The notes below the pieces were generated by a model, which saw only the letters and a list, made by a program, of their open reading frames with translations, was not told where the DNA came from and ran no database searches. This document shows, piece after piece, positions 36,922-44,382 of a stretch of 48,775 bases of DNA. A program made the translations under genes and the position numbers. Numbering within the stretch: position 1 is the stretch's first letter; each line of letters opens with the position of its first letter. The stretch lies in contig JAPOJV010000007.1 of assembly GCA_029978085.1 (NCBI GenBank), positions 1 through 48,775 of the forward strand. The letters run 5' to 3'. This DNA comes from a bacterium (GTDB taxonomy: Bacteria; Planctomycetota; Planctomycetia; Pirellulales; UBA1268).

Positions 36922-38196
36922 TCACTCGACCCGGCCGCCGGACCGCGGCAGGATCGACATCAGCCAGGCGCCGGGGCCCGTCGCCGGCACGAATGCGGCG
37001 CCCGGAGGTGCCAGGAGCCACGCGAGGCGATCGACGGGAAATCCGCCGGGCGGCGGATCGATGATCGACCCTCCACCGACGATCGCCAGACTGCCGCCGA
37101 GCGCTGGCGTTGCGTCGGGCGCGGCTCGGAGTTCTGCGCCTCGGTGATCGATCCACAGTCGCCATCCCGCCGCATCGAACGCCCGTCCACGGCCGTCGGA
37201 CAGTCCGTAGGCCGGGCCGGGACGGCAGCCGAGCGTGCCCACGAGCGAGTCGAGCAGTCGCTGCTCCAACCGGCCGCGGCTGGCCGTGCAGGCGATGTTG
37301 CAGGCTTCGATCCGGCCGCCCGACCAGCGCAGATCATCGACCGCGATCGTCGCTTCGCCCGCGGCACCTCCTGCGAGGGCCGCCGTGCAGGCGGCGAGAT
37401 CGACCCGGTCGATGAGGCCGTGGGCCGTGCCGCTCCACCCGGTCGCGTCGTAGGCCGCGCGAACCCTGCCCGTGACGACGGCCTCGTCGCCAGCATCGCA
37501 GCCCGAGAGCGGTGTGCCGCCGGCGCAGGCCACGAGAATCGGGAACGGCAGCGGGCGGCGGCAGTCACCATCGATCTCGAACCGCACGGCCGTCTGCCGT
37601 GCGTCGCGATCGCCAGCCGTGCCGGCGTCGATGCGGCGCAGGATCTTCACCTCGTCATCGGAGCCGGAAGACGTGGGCCTGACGATCCGCACCGCCCGAT
37701 CGCCCGCCTGCACCACGCACTCGATCCGCAGCGGCGAAGGATCGTCGCCGCTGCCGGCCGGCGTGTCCCAGGCGAAGTCGGCGATCTCGACCACGCAGTT
37801 GCGATCGAACCGAGCGCCGCGGTCCAGCCATTCGCCGGCAACCGAGGCGAGCACCGCCGCGCCGGCGGCATCGCACCGCAGGCGGTCGATGCGGAATCGC
37901 ACTTCGGTGGCAGCCGTCTCCACCTCGATGAGCGGCACGGTCAGGGCCGGTCGGCCGTCGCTCGTCGCCAGTACGCACTCGCGGCCGCGGATCACGCCGG
38001 GCCGCGGGTGCTCGATCGCAGCCACGGTCAGTGGAAGCCCCACCTGCCGCTGCCAGGCGAGCCGCACCGCGTCGCGATGCATGCCTGACCGCCGGTGCAC
38101 GGCCCACGCTCCGAGCCCGAGACAGGGGAGAACCACGAGCAGCACGAAGGCCACCCTGGCCCGCGCGATCCTGGCGGCGGAGCGTGCGACGAACAT
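36922..38196 (-). CDS. membrane-anchored protein of unknown function
   Basis: I do not recognise this 424-residue protein. It has one hydrophobic segment near the start (AFVLLVVLPCLGLGAWAVH, about 16-34) after an Arg-rich leader, so the bulk should face the periplasm. The rest is rich in short beta-like stretches with Asp, Arg and Ala and several scattered Cys residues. It ends in RSGGRVE. Codon use and GC match its neighbours. It lies between aroC and the desaturase gene, on the same strand as both, with about 50 bases to aroC. A beta-rich periplasmic role is only a guess. Confidence 0.75.
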   Translation of the reverse strand: MFVARSAARIARARVAFVLLVVLPCLGLGAWAVHRRSGMHRDAVRLAWQRQVGLPLTVAAIEHPRPGVIRGRECVLATSDGRPALTVPLIEVETAATEVRFRIDRLRCDAAGAAVLASVAGEWLDRGARFDRNCVVEIADFAWDTPAGSGDDPSPLRIECVVQAGDRAVRIVRPTSSGSDDEVKILRRIDAGTAGDRDARQTAVRFEIDGDCRRPLPFPILVACAGGTPLSGCDAGDEAVVTGRVRAAYDATGWSGTAHGLIDRVDLAACTAALAGGAAGEATIAVDDLRWSGGRIEACNIACTASRGRLEQRLLDSLVGTLGCRPGPAYGLSDGRGRAFDAAGWRLWIDHRGAELRAAPDATPALGGSLAIVGGGSIIDPPPGGFPVDRLAWLLAPPGAAFVPATGPGAWLMSILPRSGGRVE

Positions 38197-38247
38197 CCCT
38201 GTTCCTGCAACGTGTGGTTCTGGTGACGCGACGCGGGCCGGCCGGCG

Positions 38248-39387
38248 TTACCGGCTCCGGGCGAGGTCGTGGTAGAGCTGCCAGCGAGCCTGCATTTCCT
38301 CGACGCTGTCGCCGCCGAACTTGTCGATGACCGCGGCCGCAACCTCGAAGGCGACGACGCTCTCGATGATCACGCTGCACGCGCTCACGGCGCATACGTC
38401 GCTCCGCTCGTAGGCCGCCTCTTCGGCCTCCTTAGTCCGCAGATTCACCGACCCGAGCGGCTTGCGAAGCGTGCTGATCGGCTTCATGGCGGCCCGCACG
38501 ACGAGCGGCTGGCCATTGGTCATGCCGGCCTCGAGGCCGCCGGCGTTGTTGGTGGGCCGCGTGAAGCCGAGCTGGGGCGAGTCGCGTAATGCGGAGTCGT
38601 AGTGGATCGGGTCGTGCACCTCCGAGCCGCGGCGCCGGGCCGCCTCGAAGCCCATCCCGATCTCCACGCCCTTGATCGCCTGCACCGCCATCACCGCCTG
38701 GGCGAGCCGGCCGTCGAGCTTGCGGTCCCATTGTGCGTGGGTGCCGAGGCCGATCGGCAGGCCGTCGACCCGCACTTCGACCACGCCACCGAGTGTGTCA
38801 CCTTCCTTGCCGATGCGGTCGATGAGCGTGGTCACTTCGGCGTCGCGCTCCGGGTGCAGCGAATAGATGGCGCTCGAATCGCGGACCGCCCGCAGGTCTG
38901 GCAGCGAGCCGGCCCGATCGCCGAGCACCACGCCACCGAGCTCGGTCACCCAGCCGGCCACCTCGATGCCGAACACGGCGAGGAGTTGGCGGGCGAGTCC
39001 GCCGGCGGCGACCCGAGCGGCGGTCTCGCGGGCGCTGGCCCGCTCGAGCACGGCCCGCACGCCACCGAGATGCTTGATCGAACCAGGCAGATCGGCATGG
39101 CCGGGCCGCGGGCGATCGACGTCGTCGAGCCGCTCGAGCTTGGCGTCCTTGTTGATCACCTCGAGCGCCAGCGGGCTGCCAAGCGTGGTGCCGCGCCAGA
39201 GACCCGAGAGAAACGTGACGGAGTCGGTCTCGATCCGCTGGCGACCGCCACGGCCGTAGCCCCCCTGTCGCCGCACGAGTTCGGCGTCGATCGCGGCCTT
39301 GTCGACCGTTAGTCCGGCCGGAAAGCCGTCCACGAGGGCGACGAGGGCGGGGCCATGGGATTCACCGGCGGTCCAGTAGCGGAGCAT
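38248..39387 (-). CDS. aroC: chorismate synthase
   Basis: This FMN-dependent enzyme makes chorismate from EPSP, the last shared step to aromatic amino acids. The 379-residue protein begins with LRYWTAGESHGPALVALVDG and has RRQGGYGRGGRQRIE, SARETAARVAAGG, GMGFEAARRRGSEVHDP, TNNAGGLEAGMTNGQPLVV and the ending block around SDVCAVSACSVIIE, all standard signatures. It is separated from the other shikimate genes of this window (aroDE, aroK) by about 9 kb. Confidence 0.96.
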   Translation of the reverse strand: MLRYWTAGESHGPALVALVDGFPAGLTVDKAAIDAELVRRQGGYGRGGRQRIETDSVTFLSGLWRGTTLGSPLALEVINKDAKLERLDDVDRPRPGHADLPGSIKHLGGVRAVLERASARETAARVAAGGLARQLLAVFGIEVAGWVTELGGVVLGDRAGSLPDLRAVRDSSAIYSLHPERDAEVTTLIDRIGKEGDTLGGVVEVRVDGLPIGLGTHAQWDRKLDGRLAQAVMAVQAIKGVEIGMGFEAARRRGSEVHDPIHYDSALRDSPQLGFTRPTNNAGGLEAGMTNGQPLVVRAAMKPISTLRKPLGSVNLRTKEAEEAAYERSDVCAVSACSVIIESVVAFEVAAAVIDKFGGDSVEEMQARWQLYHDLARSR

Positions 39388-39789
39388 TGCGGGCAGGGGG
39401 GGTTAAGGCTTGGGGTGTCGCTCCAGAGTCTAGTTGGCGAATTCGGCCGGCCCTAGAGCGGATCTCAGGTCATGAATCGCCGGCTCGGGGGCGGTACAAG
39501 TCTCGTCGCGGAACCTCGAAGACTCGGTTCAAATGCTCCTCGAGCTTGCACCGACCCCCTCACCTACCACTGCCCGCGTCATGGTCGGCGGGGTGCCGGT
39601 CAGCCGGCGGTAAACCCTCCGTCGCTCGCTTCGGGATTCCTCCGGCACACCGGGTACCCAGTGGTCCACACACAGCTACGGATATCCCTGCGCTCGTCCT
39701 CCGGGTTCCCCGACCGTCTGCCCTCCCGCTGTGCCTCAGGGCAGGTGGCGACTCGTGGCGTCGGACAATCTGCTCCGAGATCGCGAGTG
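39388..39789. other. 402-base gap between aroC and purC without a recognisable gene
   Basis: No open frame here fits a gene. Read on the minus strand it holds palindromic stretches, for example the 10-base palindrome CTGGGTACCC near 39652-39661, and the text GAAGCGAGCGACGG, which recalls the AGCGAGCG text of repeats A-E but without their paired arms. It may hold a structured RNA or a decayed repeat; I cannot decide which. Confidence 0.4.
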
Positions 39790-40707
39790 TCACGCGACCG
39801 GCGTGGCGCCCGTGAGCAGGCGGCAGGCTTCGAGGTATTTGTCGCGGGTCTTGGCGACGATGTCGGCGGGGAGAGCCGGCGGCGTGCTTGCCTTGTCCCA
39901 GTTGCTCGCTTCGAGCCAGTCACGGACGAACTGCTTGTCGAACGAATCGGGCACGCGGCCCGTGCCGGCCGCCGCGGCGGGCCAGAACCGGGAACTGTCG
40001 GGCGTGAGCACCTCGTCCACGAGCAGGAGCGTGCCGTCTGGCAGGCGGCCCCACTCGAACTTCGTGTCGGCTAGGACGATGCCCCGCGTGGCGGCGTGTT
40101 CGGCGCCTCGCGAGTAGACGTCGAGGCTCTTGTCGCGGAGCGTGGCGGCGAGGTCGGCACCGATCCGATCGGCCATCAGGTCGAACGATACGTTCTCGTC
40201 GTGACCGCTCGCGGCCTTGGTCGCCGGCGTGAAGATCGGGGCGGGCAGACGACCTCCCGGCGCGAGCCCCGGCGGCAGCGGCACGCCGCAGACCGTGCCC
40301 GTCGTGCGATACTCCGCCAGACCGGAGCCGGCGAGCCAGCCACGAACGACGCACTCGAACGGGATCACTTCGGCGCACCGCACGAGCATCGTGCGGCCGC
40401 GGAGTGGACCGCGGTCGATCGACGCGGGCAGCCCCATCGCATCGACATCGGTCGTGAGCAGGTGGTGCGCGATCGGGGCGGGGCCGCGGGAGAGCAGGTC
40501 GAACCAGAAGGCCGAGATCGCCGTCAGCACCTTCCCCTTGTCGGGAATCGGTGTCGGCAGGATCCAGTCGAAGGCGCTGATCCGGTCGGTGCTCACGATC
40601 AGCATCACGTCGCCGTGGCTGTCGGACGTGAAGCGATAACAGTCGCGGACCTTCCCGCGAAAGGGCGTGCCAAGCGGCAGATTCGTTTCAGTGACAGCGT
40701 CGTTCAT
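39790..40707 (-). CDS. purC: SAICAR synthase
   Basis: PurC joins aspartate to CAIR using ATP in purine synthesis. The 305-residue protein, of the longer eukaryote-like and mycobacterial size class, has GKVRDCYRF near the start, STDRISAFDWILPTPIPDKG, the ECVVRGWLAGSGLAEY block, GIVLADTKFEWG and LLLVDEVLTPDSSRFW. ATG at 40707 is chosen over an earlier in-frame start six codons upstream. It stands alone, with the inverted pair of repeats D and E upstream of its start. Confidence 0.95.
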   Translation of the reverse strand: MNDAVTETNLPLGTPFRGKVRDCYRFTSDSHGDVMLIVSTDRISAFDWILPTPIPDKGKVLTAISAFWFDLLSRGPAPIAHHLLTTDVDAMGLPASIDRGPLRGRTMLVRCAEVIPFECVVRGWLAGSGLAEYRTTGTVCGVPLPPGLAPGGRLPAPIFTPATKAASGHDENVSFDLMADRIGADLAATLRDKSLDVYSRGAEHAATRGIVLADTKFEWGRLPDGTLLLVDEVLTPDSSRFWPAAAAGTGRVPDSFDKQFVRDWLEASNWDKASTPPALPADIVAKTRDKYLEACRLLTGATPVA

Positions 40708-40777
40708 GGGGGTTGTTCTACGCATTCTCCGCAGGCTGGGCCAGAGTCGATTTGCGTGGCCTCAACTCGTGCATAAC

Positions 40778-40916
40778 GGCTCGGGGTTGCCATGCCCTCT
40801 CGCGGACGTTCGCTGCGCCCATCCTGGGCTCCGCTCTCTGCGTGTCCGCTGCGCTTCGGCATCCATGCCTGCGCTTGCTCCCCCAGCCCGCTCGAGGGCA
40901 CGGGCAACCCCGAGCC
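40778..40916 (-). repeat. dispersed structured element, copy D (reverse)
   Basis: The ends GGCTCGGGGTTGCC (40778-40791) and GGGCAACCCCGAGCC (40902-40916) form the inverted repeat, with one extra base on one side. In reverse orientation it has hairpins GGCA-TGGA-TGCC and GCCC-AGGAT-GGGC (40817-40829). The middle helix seen in the other copies is not kept, so this is the most diverged copy. It starts 70 bases upstream of purC and forms an inverted pair with copy E. Like copy B, it is followed by CTTCCCG and an ATT. Confidence 0.85.
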
Positions 40917-40942
40917 TTCCCGCATTGAACTGAACGGGGGGA

Positions 40943-41084
40943 GGCTTTGGGCTGCCCATCCCCTCGAGACGGCGTATGCCGCCAAGCGCAGGCAGGATGC
41001 CGGAGCGCAGGCGGCATCCGAGCGAGCGAAGGACAGGATGTCCGAAGCGAGCGTCCGGCGAGAGGGCGTGGGCAGTCCGAAGCC
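40943..41084 (+). repeat. dispersed structured element, copy E
   Basis: The ends form a 23-bp inverted repeat with four mismatches (40943-40965 against 41062-41084). Inside are ATGCCGCC pairing with GGCGGCAT, and hairpins GGC-AGGAT-GCC and GGAC-AGGAT-GTCC (41031-41043). It ends 43 bases before the stop of dnaE2. Together with D it fills most of the 420-base gap between dnaE2 and purC; nothing else is seen in that gap. Confidence 0.88.
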
Positions 41085-41126
41085 GGTGCGTGCGAGTTGA
41101 GGCCGGTCGGACTGGTCGCAGGGCGC

Positions 41127-44100
41127 TCAGCAGAAGTCGCGGGACATGCGGGGGAGGGCGCCGGCGGTGGATGGCTCGGGACGGATGGCTGTGGCTGATT
41201 CGAGCCGGGTCGATACCACGTGCACCACGGCGCCGCGGCGCTGGATCCGGCCGTGTACCACGAGCACGGCTGCGCGGCGGGCGGCCAGGTCCGCCGCCTC
41301 CCACACATGCGGGTGCACGACGATGTTGGCGGCGCCGGTCTCGTCTTCGATCGTGAGGAAGATCATGCCCTTCGCCGTGGCCGGTCGCTGCCGCGTGAGC
41401 ACGATGCCGGCCACCTGCACGCGCCGGCCCTCTGGCAGGCCGACCGCCTCGGCGACGGTCGCCACACCGGAGACGGCCAGCCAGTCGCGATCGAATTGGA
41501 GCGGATGGGCCGTGAGTGAGAGCCCCGCGGTGCGATAGTCGGCCACCACCTCTTCTTCCGGCGAGAGCAGCGGCAGGAGGTCGCCGTCGTCTTCGTCGTC
41601 GTCATCGAGGTCGTCGAGCAATGGTCGGCTGTCGGGCCGCTCGAGGCAGCGCATCGCCTCCCAGACCGCCCGCCTGCGGTCGAGACCGAGTGAGGCAAAT
41701 GCGCCGGCGCGGGCCAGATGCAGTAGTGCCTCGCGGTCGAGTCCGGCGCGGCGGGCCAGCTCCCGCGGGAGTCGAAAGGGGCCGTCGCGGCGGGCGGTTT
41801 CGATCCGTCGCCCCGCCGCCTCGCCCAGGCCATACACCTGTTCGAGCCCCAGCCGGATCGCCGGCTGTTTGTCGGGATCAGCCTTCAGCCGCCCCTCGAG
41901 CGTCGCATGCCAACGGCTCGCGTTGACGTCCACGGGCAATACCTTCACGCCATGCGCCTTGGCGTCGCGGACGAGCTGGGCGGGCGCGTAGAAGCCCATC
42001 GGCTGGCTGCCGAGCAGGGCGGCGGTGAAGGCGGCTGGATGGTGATGCTTGAGCCAGGCCGACACATAGACGAGCAGGGCGAAGCTCGCCGCATGTGATT
42101 CCGGAAAGCCATATTCCCCGAAGCCACGGATCTGTCCGAACACCTGCTCTGCAAACTGCTGCGAGAGGCCCCGCGCGAGCATGCCGTCGATCAGCTTGCG
42201 GCGAAATTCCTCGATCAGCCCCGGCCGCCGCCAGGCCCCCATCGCCCGCCGGAGTTGATCGGCTTCGCCCGGCGTGAAGCCCGCCGCCACGACCGCCAGC
42301 CGCATCGCCTGCTCCTGAAAGAGCGGCACGCCGAGCGTCTTCTCCAGCACCTCGCGGATCGCGTCGTTGGGGTACGTGACCGGATCCTCGCCCGCCCGCC
42401 GCCGCAGGTAGGGATGCACCATGTCGCCCTGGATCGGCCCCGGCCGCACGATCGCCACCTCGATCACGAGGTCGTAGAAGCAGCGCGGCTGGAGCCGCGG
42501 CAGCATGCTCATCTGTGCCCGGCTCTCGATCTGAAACACGCCTACCGTGTCGGCCCGGGAGATCATCTCGTAGACGGCCGGATCCTCGGCCGGCACCGTG
42601 GCGAGCGACAGTCGCGGCCCTCCGGCTCCGGCCACGAGGTCGAAGGCCCGGTGGATCGCCGACAGCATGCCCAGGGCGAGGCAGTCGACCTTCAGGATGC
42701 CGAGTTCGTCGAGGTCGTTCTTGTCCCATTGCACGATCGTGCGGCCATCCATCGTGGCCGGCTGGATCGGCACGAGGTCGGAGAGCGGGCCGCGGGTCAT
42801 CACCATGCCGCCGACGTGCTGGCCGAGATGCCGCGGAAAGCCGACGAGGCTGCCGACGAGCGCCGCGAGTCTCGTGCACGCGTCACTCGCGGGATCGAGC
42901 CCCGCCTCGGCCAGCCTCGTCGGCAGATCCTCCACGCCGTCGCCCGCGTCGAGCGCCCCGGCGATCCGATCGACTCGGTCGAGCGAGAATCCCAGCGCCT
43001 TGGCGACGTCGCGAACGGCCGACCTCAGGCGATACGAGATCACCTCGGCCGTCATCGCCGCCCGCTCGCGGCCATAGGTGGCGTAGATGTATTGGATCAC
43101 CTCCTCGCGGCGATCGTGCTCGAAGTCGATGTCGATGTCGGGAGCCTCGCGGCGCTCGCGGCTCACGAACCGCTCGAAGAGCACGTTCATCCGTGCAGGG
43201 TCCACCGACGTGATGCCCAGGCAGTAGCAGACCGCCGAGTTGGCCGCCGAGCCTCGGCCCTGGCAGAGGATGCCGCGGCGACGGGCGAATCGCACGATGT
43301 CGAACACGGTGAGGAAATAGGCCTCGTATCCGAGTTCGGCGACGAGCCCGAGTTCGTGGGCCACCAGCTCACGAACCTTCTCCGGAATACCGTCGGGATA
43401 CCGCTGCGCGGCTCCCTTCCAGGCGAGGTGGGCGAGGTGCTCGCGGGCGGTGCGACCCGGCGGCACGGTGGCCTCGGGGTATTCGTATCTCAGTTCGTCG
43501 AGCGAGAACGTGCACCGGCCGGCGATCTCCACCGTGCGTTCGAGGGCGCCAGGCAGGGCCGCGAACCGGTCCGCGATCCGCCACCGCTCGTGCAGATGCC
43601 GCTCGCCATTGGTCAGCAGTTGGCCGCGGATCGCCTCCACGGTGCTTCCGAGTCGCACGGCAGTGAGCACGTCGGCCAGGGCCAATCGGGCCCGCTCGTG
43701 GTAGCGAACGTCGCCGGCCGCCGCCACGGGCACGCCGGCATGCCGGGCCACGCGGGCGAACTCCCGCAGGCGATCGTCGTCATCTCCCTCGAGCGCCACC
43801 TCCGCCAGCGCCCAGAGCCGGTCGTCGAACACACTCCGCCAGTGGGCGAGGTGCTCGATCGCCGCTTCCTGCCCGCCTGTCACCATTTGAACTGTCGGCC
43901 GAACTGCCAGCCGATCGTGGCAGCCTGATGGCTGCGCGATCGCGGCCAGCGGCACGCCTGCCAGCAGGCCGCCGGCATGCGCCGCGATGTCGTCGAAGGT
44001 GAGGATGCACCGCTCCGATTCCGCGCCACCGCCTTCCTCTGCGGCCCGGGCGTAGCCGCGGGTGAGCAGCCGGCAGAGGTTGGCGTAGCCCGTGCGATCG

Positions 44101-44369
44101 GTCGCCCAGACGACGAGCGGCGCGGCGTCGCACGGCTCGAGGTGCGTGCCCACGATCAGCTTGAGCCCTGCCTGCTTGGCCGCGGCATGCGCCCGCACGA
44201 TGCCGGTGAGCGTGCTCTGGTCGGTGATCGCCAGCGCCTCGTAGCCGAGTGCGGCGGCCGTCTGCACGAGCTCCTCGGGATGCGATGCGCCGGTGAGAAA
44301 CGTGAAGTTGCTCGTGCAGTGCAGTTCGGCATATCGCGGTTCCATCAGGCTTCCTCCTGTGCCAGTCAT
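41127..44369 (-). CDS. dnaE2: error-prone DNA polymerase DnaE2 (ImuC)
   Basis: DnaE2 is the polymerase of the SOS mutasome and copies damaged DNA with ImuA and ImuB. The 1080-residue C-family protein has the PHP domain (AELHCTSNFTFLTGASHPEE), the palm with catalytic acids in APDIDIDFEHDRR, the GSAANSAVCYCLGIT block, the fingers (ESRAQMSMLPRLQP, then FPESHAASFALLVYVSAWLK) and an OB fold near 980-1070. Two ATG codons, at 44369 and 44345, each have their own AGGAGG ribosome site; the first is used here. It lies 13 bases after imuB and is the last gene of the cassette. Confidence 0.95.
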   Translation of the reverse strand: MTGTGGSLMEPRYAELHCTSNFTFLTGASHPEELVQTAAALGYEALAITDQSTLTGIVRAHAAAKQAGLKLIVGTHLEPCDAAPLVVWATDRTGYANLCRLLTRGYARAAEEGGGAESERCILTFDDIAAHAGGLLAGVPLAAIAQPSGCHDRLAVRPTVQMVTGGQEAAIEHLAHWRSVFDDRLWALAEVALEGDDDDRLREFARVARHAGVPVAAAGDVRYHERARLALADVLTAVRLGSTVEAIRGQLLTNGERHLHERWRIADRFAALPGALERTVEIAGRCTFSLDELRYEYPEATVPPGRTAREHLAHLAWKGAAQRYPDGIPEKVRELVAHELGLVAELGYEAYFLTVFDIVRFARRRGILCQGRGSAANSAVCYCLGITSVDPARMNVLFERFVSRERREAPDIDIDFEHDRREEVIQYIYATYGRERAAMTAEVISYRLRSAVRDVAKALGFSLDRVDRIAGALDAGDGVEDLPTRLAEAGLDPASDACTRLAALVGSLVGFPRHLGQHVGGMVMTRGPLSDLVPIQPATMDGRTIVQWDKNDLDELGILKVDCLALGMLSAIHRAFDLVAGAGGPRLSLATVPAEDPAVYEMISRADTVGVFQIESRAQMSMLPRLQPRCFYDLVIEVAIVRPGPIQGDMVHPYLRRRAGEDPVTYPNDAIREVLEKTLGVPLFQEQAMRLAVVAAGFTPGEADQLRRAMGAWRRPGLIEEFRRKLIDGMLARGLSQQFAEQVFGQIRGFGEYGFPESHAASFALLVYVSAWLKHHHPAAFTAALLGSQPMGFYAPAQLVRDAKAHGVKVLPVDVNASRWHATLEGRLKADPDKQPAIRLGLEQVYGLGEAAGRRIETARRDGPFRLPRELARRAGLDREALLHLARAGAFASLGLDRRRAVWEAMRCLERPDSRPLLDDLDDDDEDDGDLLPLLSPEEEVVADYRTAGLSLTAHPLQFDRDWLAVSGVATVAEAVGLPEGRRVQVAGIVLTRQRPATAKGMIFLTIEDETGAANIVVHPHVWEAADLAARRAAVLVVHGRIQRRGAVVHVVSTRLESATAIRPEPSTAGALPRMSRDFC

Positions 44370-44382
44370 CGCTTCCTCCTCT

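Noticed and set aside
22870-41084. Insertion sequences with a transposase inside the inverted repeats
   Set aside because: The elements are only 131-142 bp, with no open frame that could encode a transposase and no clear target-site duplications by eye.
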